This document shows, piece by piece, positions 26,148-34,942 of a stretch of DNA of 64,000 nt. Numbering within the stretch: the stretch's first letter is position 1; each line of letters opens with the position of its first letter. Source of the DNA: Gillisella vitis (GTDB lineage: Bacteria; Pseudomonadota; Alphaproteobacteria; Rhizobiales; Rhizobiaceae). The notes below the pieces were generated by a model. It made no database searches. It was not told where the DNA came from and saw only the letters and a program-made list of their open reading frames with translations. Position numbers and translations under genes: made by a program. The stretch lies in assembly GCF_021559775.1 (NCBI RefSeq), contig NZ_CP056047.1, positions 310,001 to 374,000 on the forward strand, given 5' to 3'.

Positions 26148-28178
26148 TTACCTCTTGCCTTTGGGGCCAGAGGAAGGGCCACGCGATGGGCCACGCCCTG
26201 CATCTGATCTGGTAGAGCCGGGTCTGGCAGAACCGGGCTTCCCGCCCGGCTTGCCACCAAAGGACGGCTTGTCGCCGGAAGCGGAACGGGATTTTGGCCG
26301 TCCGTCATAAGGCCGGTCGCCGGTTGGCCGCTCGGCTCTTTCTCCAGTGGGACGTCCGGAATAGGGGCGATCACTGCGGGCCGGAGCATCGCTGCGAGCA
26401 GGTCTTTCGCCCCGGTCCGGGCGATCTGCCCGTGTGGGCCACTGGCCCCGCGAAGGCCGGTCACTGGGCGCTGCACGCTCGCCACGCGCTGGCCGATCAC
26501 CATAGGCAGGTTTGTCACCATATGCGGGACGGGCACCACGATCTGCGCCATCCCGCTTGCCGCCAAAGCCTTCGCCAGCGCGTCCGCCGCGTCCGGCTGG
26601 TTTGCTGTCGGGGCCTTCGGCGCGAATCCATTCGCCCTCGGCATCGCGGGCGCGGCTGACCTTGACGCGCAAATCCTTATCGTCGCTGCCAGCATACTGT
26701 CCACGATCCGGGTCGTGACGCGAAAGGCTCTTGGTCGGCGCGCCGTCCTTGGTGCGGCCATAACGCTTGGTCTGCGGTGCGCCATCGGGGCGGGCGCGGG
26801 GTCCGCTTTTGCGGGCCTCATCACTTGCCGTCTTCTTTTCAGACACTGGACGTGCGCCCGGTGCCATCCAGACATTGGCGGTGCGGCTCTGGCCAAGTGG
26901 CATGCGCTTCGGCTTGCCATCGCGGGCTGCATCGTCACCGTCACGGCCAGCCGCAGGTTTCCCCTTGAAGCCGGGCTTGCCGCCAAATCCGGGTTTGCTG
27001 CCGAAGGCAGGCTTTGCACCGTCGCGGCGGGTGTCGAGCCGGCTGAGAGCCTTTTCGCGGGCGTCCTCCCGGTTGTCGAAGCCGCGCGGCTTGGCTGGCC
27101 GTGTGTCCTTCTTCCAATTGCCTTCCTCGGCTTTCGCCTTGGCTTTCGGCGCAGGCGCATCGTCTTCCTCGGCGGGGGCGTTGGAATAGAGCGGCGCGTC
27201 GAAATTGGCCTTGGATTCCTCGATCAGGCGCGGACCGAGCTGGTCGCGCAACATGCGGCCACGCACTTCCTGCACTTGCGATTCGGGCAGGTCGCCGAGC
27301 TGGAACGGACCGTAGGAGATGCGAATCAGCCGGTTGACCTCAAGGCCAAGCGCACCGAGCACATTCTTGATTTCCCGGTTCTTGCCTTCGCGCAGACCCA
27401 TGGTGATCCAGACGTTGTGGCCCTGGCTGCGGTCCAGAACCGCGTCGATGGCACCGTAGAGCACGCCGTCAACGGCGATGCCGTCCTTCAGTGTGTCAAG
27501 CTTGGCCTGATCGATCTCGCCATAGGCGCGCACGCGGTAGCGGCGCAGCCAGCCGGTGGTCGGCAGTTCAAGCACCCGCGCCAAGCCGCCATCATTGGTC
27601 AGCAGCAGCAGGCCTTCGGTATTGATATCGAGCCGTCCGATCGACATCACCCGGGGCAATTCCTCCGGCAGGTTGTCGAATACGGTCGGGCGTCCTTCCG
27701 GGTCCGAATTGGTCGTCACCAGGCCGGACGGCTTATGATAGAGCCAGAGCCGTGTGCGCTCGATGCCGCGAATGGGCTCGCCATCCACTTCGATCCGGTC
27801 GGCCAGCGTGGCGTTCAGCACCGGGCTGTCCAGCACCTTGCCATTGACGGCCACGCGGCCTTCCATGATCATGCGTTCCACGTCGCGGCGCGAAGCGATA
27901 CCGGCACGCGCCAGCAGCTTGGAAATCCGTTCCGGCTTCAACGTATCCTCGCTGCCGGTCTTGGCAGCAGGTGTTGCGCTTTTGCGCGGAGCCGCATCAG
28001 GTCTAGGGCGCGGTGCCGCATCCGATTTGTCACGCGGTGCCGCATCGGCCTTTTCGCCAAATTTTTTCTGGGCACCAAAGCTTTTTGGGCCGGATTTGCC
28101 GGGTTTTTCGGCAGATGTCTTGAAGGGGCGGCCAGCGGGCTTGCTGCCCGGCCGCTTGAACTTTTCTTTATCGGTCAT
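26148..28178 (-). CDS. RluB/RsuA-family rRNA pseudouridine synthase with long disordered tail
   Basis: Makes pseudouridine in 23S (or 16S) rRNA. 676 residues, more than twice the catalytic core. An N-terminal basic linker (1-80) is followed by an S4 RNA-binding domain (about 85-145, ISKLLARAGIASRRDVERMI) and the catalytic domain (about 150-320) with the nucleophile Asp in GRLDINTEGLLLLTND. From about 350 to the end the protein is low complexity: Gly/Lys repeats (FGSKPGFGGKPGFKGKP) then Arg/Asp/Pro repeats (DRPSRGQWPTRADRPDRGER). The tail probably binds RNA non-specifically. RluB versus RluE/RsuA assignment is not certain. Confidence 0.9.
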   Translation of the reverse strand: MTDKEKFKRPGSKPAGRPFKTSAEKPGKSGPKSFGAQKKFGEKADAAPRDKSDAAPRPRPDAAPRKSATPAAKTGSEDTLKPERISKLLARAGIASRRDVERMIMEGRVAVNGKVLDSPVLNATLADRIEVDGEPIRGIERTRLWLYHKPSGLVTTNSDPEGRPTVFDNLPEELPRVMSIGRLDINTEGLLLLTNDGGLARVLELPTTGWLRRYRVRAYGEIDQAKLDTLKDGIAVDGVLYGAIDAVLDRSQGHNVWITMGLREGKNREIKNVLGALGLEVNRLIRISYGPFQLGDLPESQVQEVRGRMLRDQLGPRLIEESKANFDAPLYSNAPAEEDDAPAPKAKAKAEEGNWKKDTRPAKPRGFDNREDAREKALSRLDTRRDGAKPAFGSKPGFGGKPGFKGKPAAGRDGDDAARDGKPKRMPLGQSRTANVWMAPGARPVSEKKTASDEARKSGPRARPDGAPQTKRYGRTKDGAPTKSLSRHDPDRGQYAGSDDKDLRVKVSRARDAEGEWIRAEGPDSKPAGRGGRAGEGFGGKRDGADRGARPAYGDKPAYGDRPARGERAAPSDRPSRGQWPTRADRPDRGERPARSDAPARSDRPYSGRPTGERAERPTGDRPYDGRPKSRSASGDKPSFGGKPGGKPGSARPGSTRSDAGRGPSRGPSSGPKGKR

Positions 28179-28250
28179 TTTTTGCTTGCCTGTCGTTTGC
28201 TGTGTCCTATCAGTTCGCGAAGGCTTGGTTAAGTGGAAAGTTCATGCATC

Positions 28251-28700
28251 ATGACGCTGACAACCCGTTTCATGGATGTTGCCCTGGAAGAAGCCCGGCT
28301 GGCTGGCGCGCGCGGCGAGGTGCCAATTGGTGCTGTGCTGGTCAAGGACGGCGTCATTCTTGCCCAAGCTGGCAATGAAACCCGTGCCTTGCAAGACGTG
28401 ACGGCCCATGCGGAAATCCTGGCGATCCGCCGTGCCTGCGCCATTCTGGAGGATGAGCGGCTGGCAGGCGCCGATCTCTATGTGTCGCTGGAACCCTGTA
28501 CAATGTGCGCGGCAGCGATATCCTTTGCCCGCATCCGCCGTCTTTATTATGGCGCGCCCGATGAAAAGGGCGGGGGCGTCGACCATGGTGCGCGTTTTTA
28601 CAGCCAGCCCACCTGCCATCATGCGCCGGATGTCTATGCCGGGATCGGCGAGACTGAGGCCGCCGCTCTGCTGAAGGATTTTTTCACCGCCAAACGGTGA
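28251..28700 (+). CDS. tadA: tRNA-specific adenosine deaminase
   Basis: Converts A34 to inosine in tRNA-Arg(ACG), an essential wobble modification. 149 residues from ATG at 28251; an in-frame GTG at 28233 is possible. Zinc site: H53-A-E55 with catalytic Glu55, and P82-C83-T-M-C86. Divergent from the pseudouridine synthase gene, so an RNA-modification cluster spans both strands. Confidence 0.94.
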   Translation: MTLTTRFMDVALEEARLAGARGEVPIGAVLVKDGVILAQAGNETRALQDVTAHAEILAIRRACAILEDERLAGADLYVSLEPCTMCAAAISFARIRRLYYGAPDEKGGGVDHGARFYSQPTCHHAPDVYAGIGETEAAALLKDFFTAKR

Positions 28701-28755
28701 CGGAAATATCGCCGCGCCCCGAATGGGCGCGCGGCGGGCGGCGCGGCGCAAGCGA

Positions 28756-29742
28756 TCAAAGATCGAACTGGTAGCTCTTCGGCACGAATCGGTAGCCGGT
28801 ATCGAGCGTTTCGACATAGCCGACCGAGGGGAAGGGCATGTGATAGCCCAGGAAGGCGACCTTGTCGGTTGCTGCCATGTCGAACACCCGTTTGCGAGTG
28901 GCGGCGGCCTGAGCCTTGTCCATGTCGAATTTCACTTCCCAATCGGGCCGTTGCAGCGACAGCACGAAATGGTTGGCGGTGTCTGCGGTCAGCAGCAGGC
29001 GCTTGCCCTTGGATTCGACATGGAAAATCATATGGCCGGGAGAGTGGCCGAAAGCCGCCTCGCCGCGAATGCCGGAGACCACATCGCCGCCTTGATCGCC
29101 GAGGAAGGTAATTTTTTCAGCCAGCGGCTTCACATTGGCCAGAACCGCTTTTTGTGCACCTTCGGCTGGTGTTCCAGCCCGGGCGGTATTGGTCCAGAAA
29201 TCATATTCGCGCTGCCCGGCGATATAGCGCGCCTTGGCAAAGGCCGGTTTGCCCTTTTCCATTAACCCACCGATATGGTCGCCATGCATATGGGTGAGGA
29301 CGACGATGGTGACATCTTCGGGCGAATAGCCCGCGGCCATCATGCCTTCACTGAGCCTGCCCATACCATTGGCGCGGCCCTGTTCGCCCATGCCGGTATC
29401 AAACAGGATGACATCTGAGCCGGTATTGATCAGCACCGGCGAAAAACCGTTGACGAATTTGTCGGTCGGCAGGAAATTCTTCTCCAGCAGCGCCGAAACC
29501 GTTTCAGGGCTCTGGTTGGTGCCAAAGGTCTCGCCCGGCTTTTCGGAAACCCGCGTGCCGTCCTTGATGACCACGACTTCAAACCCGCCGAGCTGGAACC
29601 TGTGGGTCTCCGGGGGCATGGCATGATTGATATCCATCGATGTCTCCGCTTGCGCGAAAGCTGCCCGCGCCATCAGCGCTGGGGCCGACAAGGCGCCCAA
29701 GGCAGCCCCCGCGATCATTGTTCGCCTGTTCATTGAAACCAT
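28756..29742 (-). CDS. Exported MBL-fold metallohydrolase with Tat-type leader
   Basis: 328 residues. N-terminal NRRTMIAGAALGALSAP is a twin-arginine leader ending near AFAQA (27-31), so the enzyme should work in the periplasm. The metal-binding signature is T-H151-M-H153-G-D155-H156 (HxHxDH), with further ligands likely at H234 (GHSPGH) and Asp in LLLTADTANH. The family includes lactonases, sulfatases and phosphodiesterases; the substrate cannot be read from sequence. Convergent with tadA and divergent from the MFS gene. Confidence 0.88.
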   Translation of the reverse strand: MVSMNRRTMIAGAALGALSAPALMARAAFAQAETSMDINHAMPPETHRFQLGGFEVVVIKDGTRVSEKPGETFGTNQSPETVSALLEKNFLPTDKFVNGFSPVLINTGSDVILFDTGMGEQGRANGMGRLSEGMMAAGYSPEDVTIVVLTHMHGDHIGGLMEKGKPAFAKARYIAGQREYDFWTNTARAGTPAEGAQKAVLANVKPLAEKITFLGDQGGDVVSGIRGEAAFGHSPGHMIFHVESKGKRLLLTADTANHFVLSLQRPDWEVKFDMDKAQAAATRKRVFDMAATDKVAFLGYHMPFPSVGYVETLDTGYRFVPKSYQFDL

Positions 29743-30131
29743 TACAACCTCCTCGTCCCCATTTTCATCGCTTACAGCCTCAACAGGTAGCGGCGGGTCT
29801 GTGCCGTTTCAATGGCGTCGGGGATGTTTTCTCCGGCTCGCCAGATTTTCGGGGAAAAATTATCCAGCAAACAGAATGAATTGCGACGAAGTTGACGGCT
29901 TGTAAGCGATGAGTGGAAATGCGTAACGTGTACGTGATCGGCAGGCTTATCGGGACGATAACGATTGTCAGGTATGGGATGAGAGGACTAGAAGGACGCG
30001 CCGGGTGAGGCTTTTCGTCGGGCCTTGATATGTACGCCTGGTGGTCTGTTTGTGACATTTGATCTTCGATGATGCCGCAAGGGGATATCAACTTCATTTC
30101 CAATGGCTGCCATCTTTAAAGAGTGCTCATC
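29743..30131. other. Divergent intergenic region (MBL hydrolase / MFS exporter)
   Basis: Promoter region for two divergent genes. No gene, long inverted repeat or recognised operator seen. Confidence 0.45.
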
Positions 30132-31553
30132 ATGAATCGCATCGTTCCGCTCATCCTGGCCGTGGCCCTGTTCATGGAAAACATGGACTCCACGGTGATT
30201 GCGACCGCGCTGCCCGCCATTGCCAACGATCTCGGCGTCGGGCCGATCACGCTGAAACTGGCTCTGACGTCTTATATGGTGGCGCTTGCCATTTTCATTC
30301 CGGTCAGCGGCTGGATGGCGGATAAATTCGGGGCCAAGCAAATCTTCCGGGCGGCGATTGGGGTTTTTATCGTCGGGTCCGTTTGCTGCGCGATGTCCGG
30401 TTCGCTGGTGGAATTCGTCGCCGCCCGGTTTTTGCAAGGCATGGGCGGCGCGATGATGACGCCGGTCGCCCGTTTGGTTCTGCTGCGCACCAACAAGCGC
30501 GAGGATCTGGTCTCGGCCATTGCGCTGCTGACCATTCCCGGCCTTGTCGGTCCGCTGGCCGGGCCGCCGGTCGGTGGTTTTATCACCACCTATTTCACCT
30601 GGCACTGGATTTTTCTGATCAATGTGCCGATCAGCGTGCTGGGTGTCGTCTTGACGACAATTTTCCTGCCGGAAATCGAGCGGGTCGAAACCGCGCCGAT
30701 CGACTGGACCGGATTTGCCCTGACCTCGCTGTCGGCGGCGGGCGTCGTTTTCGGCCTGTCGGTCATGAGCCTGCCAGCCTTGCCGCCGATTGTCGGTACT
30801 GCCGCAACTGTTATCGGCCTGTTGTGCGGCGTTCTTTATATAGTGCATGCCAGGCGCCATCCAGCACCGCTTCTGGATCTCACCCTGTTTCGCAAACCGG
30901 CCTTTCGCGCCGCCCAGATCGGTGGGACGCTGTTTCGGATTTCGGCGGGTGCCATTCCCTTTCTGATGCCGCTGATGCTGCAACTGGGCTTTGGCATGAC
31001 ACCGTTTGAATCCGGGCTGACCACCTTTGTCGGCGCCATTGGGGCGATCAGCACCAAATTCCTGGCGCGCCGGGTGTTTGCCGCTGCCGGTTTTCGCAGC
31101 GTCCTTATCGTGGCGGGCGTCTGCGGCGCCGCGACCACCTTTCTCAATGCCTTTTTCACGCCGCAGACCCCGCATGCGCTGCTGATGTTCTTCCTGCTGA
31201 TGGCTGGTTTCTGCCGCTCGTTTTTCTTCACCGGCACCAATGCGCTGGGCTATGCCAATATCGACAATAACGAGGCCAGTCAGGCAACCTCAATTGCCTC
31301 GGTGTTGCAACAGATCAGCCTGGCGCTCGGCGTTGCCTGCGCGGCCTTCGTTCTGGAGATCAGCACCATGCTGACCGGTGGTCATCTGGATCTTGCCGAT
31401 TTTCATGTGGCCTTTGCCGTCGTGGCCTTTTTGTCGCTGGCCGCCGTCATTCCCTATATCTTCATGGACAAGAATGCCGGTGCCGATGTGTCCGGCCATC
31501 GGCAGCCCTTGGCAGGTGGGGCCGCCACTGCGGAAAACCTGAGCGCCAAATAA
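30132..31553 (+). CDS. MFS drug/H+ antiporter, DHA2 (EmrB/QacA) type
   Basis: Inner-membrane exporter with about 13-14 hydrophobic segments, 473 residues from ATG at 30132 (AAAGAG nine bases before); the in-frame GTG at 30123 sits on that ribosome site. Motif D-like MENMDSTVIATALPAIA opens the protein, motif A-like GWMADKFGAK lies between helices 2 and 3, and motif C-like PGLVGPLAGPPVGGFI is the antiporter signature. The substrate is unknown. No fusion-protein partner (emrA) is adjacent and no local repressor is seen. Confidence 0.92.
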   Translation: MNRIVPLILAVALFMENMDSTVIATALPAIANDLGVGPITLKLALTSYMVALAIFIPVSGWMADKFGAKQIFRAAIGVFIVGSVCCAMSGSLVEFVAARFLQGMGGAMMTPVARLVLLRTNKREDLVSAIALLTIPGLVGPLAGPPVGGFITTYFTWHWIFLINVPISVLGVVLTTIFLPEIERVETAPIDWTGFALTSLSAAGVVFGLSVMSLPALPPIVGTAATVIGLLCGVLYIVHARRHPAPLLDLTLFRKPAFRAAQIGGTLFRISAGAIPFLMPLMLQLGFGMTPFESGLTTFVGAIGAISTKFLARRVFAAAGFRSVLIVAGVCGAATTFLNAFFTPQTPHALLMFFLLMAGFCRSFFFTGTNALGYANIDNNEASQATSIASVLQQISLALGVACAAFVLEISTMLTGGHLDLADFHVAFAVVAFLSLAAVIPYIFMDKNAGADVSGHRQPLAGGAATAENLSAK

Positions 31554-31569
31554 AGTGTGGGCAATAAAA

Positions 31570-31600
31570 AAGGCGGGAGCCTTTCGGTCCCGCCTTCTCT
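31570..31600. terminator. Bidirectional intrinsic terminator
   Basis: AAGGCGGGA (31570-31578) and TCCCGCCTT (31588-31596) form a perfect stem, with a run of A on the left and CTCTCT on the right. It serves the convergent MFS (+) and PRC-barrel (-) genes; the T-run is better for the minus strand. Confidence 0.85.
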
Positions 31601-31636
31601 CTATTGACGCTGGCCTGTGGGGCCACTGTGAAATGC

Positions 31637-32170
31637 TTACTTGGTAACGGTTGCCGGCGTGGAGGCAGTGGTGCCTGAATCGGCCTTCTGCTCTTCCAGC
31701 GTCTTGAATTCCGGAGCGGACTTCAGCGTCTCAGCCGTTTCCGTCGTTGTCAGACGCAGCTTGTCTGCATTCTGCGCATCACGGGTCACTGTAATCTTGC
31801 TAACGGGAACGGCGACATTCTTTTCGCCGATGCCCAAGAAGCCACCAACGCCGATCACAGCTGCGACAAGGCCGCCATTCTGCTGCATGATCAGATCCTT
31901 GATCTCACCGATGCTCTTGTCACCAGCATAGACGTTCTGGCCGACATAGTTGGATGCGGCCAACTGGTCGCTGCCCTGCTGGGTCAGATAGGTATCCATG
32001 GCAGCCGACGCGCCAGGCGTGGTCATTGCAGGGGCGGTGCCGGTGCTTGGAGCAGTTGTGGTGGTGCCGGGCGTTGCTGGTGTCGTTGCACTCTGCGCAA
32101 AGGCCATTGGCGCGACAACAGTGGAACCCATGAGTACGGTTGCTGCTACAAAATTAAGGGTCTTGTTCAT
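31637..32170 (-). CDS. Secreted PRC-barrel domain protein
   Basis: 177 residues with a Sec signal peptide (AATVLMGSTVVAPMAFA-QS, cleavage near 25). A Thr/Pro/Ala-rich linker (27-56) is followed by a PRC-barrel (about 75-135: NYVGQNVYAGDKSIGEIKDL, VAAVIGVGGFLGIGEKNVAV). The tail is again Thr/Ala-rich. Such proteins occur repeatedly in rhizobia and are linked to envelope or stress functions, but the role is not established. Monocistronic, with the terminator downstream. Confidence 0.88.
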   Translation of the reverse strand: MNKTLNFVAATVLMGSTVVAPMAFAQSATTPATPGTTTTAPSTGTAPAMTTPGASAAMDTYLTQQGSDQLAASNYVGQNVYAGDKSIGEIKDLIMQQNGGLVAAVIGVGGFLGIGEKNVAVPVSKITVTRDAQNADKLRLTTTETAETLKSAPEFKTLEEQKADSGTTASTPATVTK

Positions 32171-32419
32171 CTTAAACCTGCCTTTCGGTCTTTGTTTCGT
32201 GTCGGACTGAGGGAGAGCTAGTCGCTCATGAAAAGTGTGTTTTCATGAGCGTGAGTGACTGGCTCTCTGCTCGGCTCGGTAGTGAAATGCCCGAAAGAGG
32301 CAGGAGTTCCGATAATATTCTGCATTTTATTTCTGCAAATTGACGGAACTTTAGGCATAAAAATGAGTTGGGGCGCGCCTCGTTCAAAGACCAAGGGTTG
32401 AGGAGTGTGAGGCTGGGCT

Positions 32420-33316
32420 TTACAAGCGGAAGCTTGGCTCTTGTCTGCCCTTGACCGCGATATCGAGGACGAAGGTCTTGCCACCATGGGGATCTGCGGC
32501 CAGGCCATCGGCGTCGAGCCCTTCGGTGGCGGAGGTGACCAACAGGCGGTCGGCCTTGGCACCGATAAAGGCCGGGCAGGTGGTTTGGGCAGCGGGAAGC
32601 CGGTAGCGCGCCAGGTGCTGTCCTGTTCTATCGTAGTTATCGACGGCGCCAACGCCCCAACGGGCATTCCACAAGCCGCCCTCGGCATCGCAGACCGCAC
32701 CGTCGATGCCACCATCCTTGCCGCGTCCGTCGATATGGACGGATGGCGTCCCGGTCGGAAGGCCGGTTGCCGGATCGAGACTGACCTTCATCAGCGTATT
32801 GACCCGCGTGTCGACATAGTAACCGAGGCTTCCATCCGGCGAAAAACAGATAGCGTTGGGAATGCTGATGCTATCATAAAGACGGGTCACCTTGTCGCCC
32901 GCCACATGATAGATCGCACCAGCCCCATCGGCTGCCGTCTTGCCCATCGTGCCGATCCATAGCGCGCCGCAAGGATGGACCCGCCCGTCATTGGAGCGAT
33001 TGCCGGGCCGTTCCGGTTCCAGCGCGGTCAGCAAAGTCAGTTCGCCGCTGGCAATGGCGCGGATGAAAATACCCTGTTCTGTCGCCAGAATCTGGCGTTC
33101 AGCATCGATTGTCGCCAACGCGCTGGCCATCATCGGCAGATCGTGGCGGATCGTTTCGCCCGTGGCAAACCGATGCTCGATCAGCCCCTTGCCGAGAATG
33201 TCGAACCACCAGGCGGTGTCACGCGCGACGTCATAGGTCGGGCCTTCACCCAGATGCAGGCGGGTATCGACCAGGACGGTGCTGGAATACGCTGTTTGCA
33301 AGATGGTCTCCTTCAT
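32420..33316 (-). CDS. SMP-30/gluconolactonase-family sugar lactonase
   Basis: Six-bladed propeller lactonase that opens aldonolactones. 298 residues from ATG at 33316 (MKETILQTAYSS); the longer frame upstream runs into a repeat. Metal-ligand positions typical of the family are visible: Glu in LGEGPTYD, Asn in RSNDGRVHPCGALW, Asn in SIPNAICFSPDG, Asp in IDGAVCDAEGG. The specific sugar (galactono-, arabino- or glucono-lactone) cannot be told and no sugar operon is next to it. Confidence 0.9.
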   Translation of the reverse strand: MKETILQTAYSSTVLVDTRLHLGEGPTYDVARDTAWWFDILGKGLIEHRFATGETIRHDLPMMASALATIDAERQILATEQGIFIRAIASGELTLLTALEPERPGNRSNDGRVHPCGALWIGTMGKTAADGAGAIYHVAGDKVTRLYDSISIPNAICFSPDGSLGYYVDTRVNTLMKVSLDPATGLPTGTPSVHIDGRGKDGGIDGAVCDAEGGLWNARWGVGAVDNYDRTGQHLARYRLPAAQTTCPAFIGAKADRLLVTSATEGLDADGLAADPHGGKTFVLDIAVKGRQEPSFRL

Positions 33317-33340
33317 CCAATCGCTGTGGCTCTCTTGTCT

Positions 33341-33448
33341 ACTGCATAATTTTTGAAATCGGAATCGATTTAAGGAGAAATTATGCAGCGGATATAAAGC
33401 ACTACAGCGAATCTTTGCCGCCATATAGGGCGCACGGCGCTGTAGTGC
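33341..33448. repeat. Dispersed two-palindrome repeat, family 1, copy D
   Basis: CTGCATAATT ... AATTATGCAG with inner AATCG/CGATT, then GCACTACAGCG (33399-33409) pairing perfectly with CGCTGTAGTGC (33438-33448). Located in the leader of the lactonase gene. Confidence 0.8.
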
Positions 33449-34067
33449 CTTCCAGGGAAAGTGGAAACCGGTTTTGCCAATCGCGTTTCATCTAGACCGC
33501 AGAGAACGCGATTCGAGCCGCTCGGATGGTTCCACGACAGCCGATTTGGTACGAATGGCAATGCCAGGCAAAATAAACTGCGTGCGATGACGGCGGTTTC
33601 ACATCCAGGCCGGCATGGCCGTCGTATTGGTCAACGTCGCGCAAGCAAAACAGGGAATACTTGATGTGCGAACCTGTTTTGTGGCGTTGGCCTATTTCGC
33701 GGCTTAGACGATAGAATTTTCTAAAAACCTGGTTTCAGCCCTTGGTATTGGCAGGATGGTCGATCTATAGGATGGGCAATTGCGTTCGGGTGGGCATCGT
33801 TATCGCCAAACGATAAGACCGGGAGCCTTTTTCTGTTACGGCAGGACTTAAATAAATGACCGGAAAATAAATGAATGGCCGGAAGATAAGTGAATGGATA
33901 GAGGGCTTCGTTAAATTATTCAGGACTGGCTTTTTTAGTTATCAATGTTTTTGGCTGTAACTGCCGGAATGCAGTCGGCATTCAATTTTCGCAATGTCCG
34001 GCTATAGCAGGTCTGCAACGGGTTGCGACGCGGTCGCGATATGTAAAGAGAACAAGGCTTTTTATCG
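33449..34067. other. Long intergenic region before the LuxR gene
   Basis: About 620 bases without a credible gene. It begins with a family 2 fragment containing the hairpin AATCGCGTT (33478-33486)/AACGCGATT (33504-33512). The remainder to 34067 is noticeably more A+T-rich than flanking genes and holds the luxR promoter. No operator recognised. Confidence 0.5.
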
Positions 34068-34835
34068 ATGGGTGACGATCTGGTCCATATGGCAATGGTT
34101 GCCGAAGATGCGGCCTCGAAATTTGCGACGGCAGAACGCTATGTGCGCGAATTAAGTGGCTATAAGACCCAGTTTGACGTTTTCAGGCTGATGAAGCGGT
34201 TGACTGACTTTTTCGGCGCCAAGGGTTTCATGGTCATGAATGTGCCTTCGGCTGGTGCAAAAACTTTGACCGGCAGCTCGGTCATCACCAACTGGCCTGC
34301 TGATTTTCTCAGCGAATACGACATGGCGTCCCTGCTGTCGTCCAGCCCGATGTTCAACCGGTTGCGCAACACCTCTATACCTGTTGTTTTCGATGTGCAT
34401 GTGGTCGCCCGTGAACGCGATCCCAAGACTGTCGAGCTGGCGACGGACCTGTTTTTGCGGTTTGGCATGCCGCGCGGCGCCTGTTTTCCGGTTCATGATG
34501 CCCATGGCAACCGGGGCGCTGTCAATATTTGCGGTGAAATGCCAGCCTTTTCCTTCGTTGACATGGTGCTGCTGCACTATCTGGCCGGGCATGTGTTCAA
34601 CCGACTTGCCGAAATTCGCGAACTGGATGCACGGGTCACCGAAACGCTGACGGAGCGCGAGATCGAATGTCTGACCTGGACGGCGGCGGGCAAGACCTCC
34701 GTTGAAATCGCTGAGATCATGGGCCTGTCAGAACATACGATCAATCATTATCTCAACCGCGCCACCCGCAAGCTGGATACCGTGAACCGCACCCAGGCGG
34801 TCGCGAAGGCGCTACGGTTGAGCCTGATCAAATAG
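34068..34835 (+). CDS. LuxR-family regulator, solo, with altered autoinducer pocket
   Basis: 255 residues: an N-terminal autoinducer-binding-like domain (about 25-175) and a C-terminal LuxR helix-turn-helix (about 190-252, TEREIECLTWTAAGKTSVEIAEIMGLSEHTINHYL). No luxI-type synthase is in the window. In the pocket region NWPADFLSEYDMASLLSSSPMF, the Asp of the usual D-P pair appears to be Ser and the first aromatic position is Phe, so classical acyl-homoserine-lactone binding is doubtful. The stop codon lies in a 14-bp tandem duplication. The next gene follows 107 bases later on the same strand. Confidence 0.9.
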   Translation: MGDDLVHMAMVAEDAASKFATAERYVRELSGYKTQFDVFRLMKRLTDFFGAKGFMVMNVPSAGAKTLTGSSVITNWPADFLSEYDMASLLSSSPMFNRLRNTSIPVVFDVHVVARERDPKTVELATDLFLRFGMPRGACFPVHDAHGNRGAVNICGEMPAFSFVDMVLLHYLAGHVFNRLAEIRELDARVTETLTEREIECLTWTAAGKTSVEIAEIMGLSEHTINHYLNRATRKLDTVNRTQAVAKALRLSLIK

Positions 34836-34849
34836 GCCTGATCAAATAG
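34822..34849 (+). repeat. 14-bp perfect tandem duplication spanning the luxR stop
   Basis: GCCTGATCAAATAG at 34822-34835 is repeated at 34836-34849. The first copy contains the last codons and TAG stop of the LuxR gene. Confidence 0.9.
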
Positions 34850-34942
34850 GAATGCGTGAGACATCTTCGATGTCTTGAATAATGCATCCGAAGGACGGCC
34901 TTCTCCGGCAGGTGCAACTTGCCTGAGGCGGCGGTTTGCGGC

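Noticed and set aside
26715..28232. 505-residue plus-strand open frame
   Set aside because: Antisense shadow of the repetitive pseudouridine synthase gene; composition reflects the high-GC repeats.
30690..30745. Other sigma54-like or LexA-like matches inside genes
   Set aside because: Partial matches to these short consensuses occur by chance in coding DNA; only sites in intergenic DNA with correct spacing were kept.
32218..32715. 165-residue minus-strand open frame overlapping the lactonase
   Set aside because: Different frame across the lactonase C-terminus, low-complexity Pro/Ser translation, no ribosome site.
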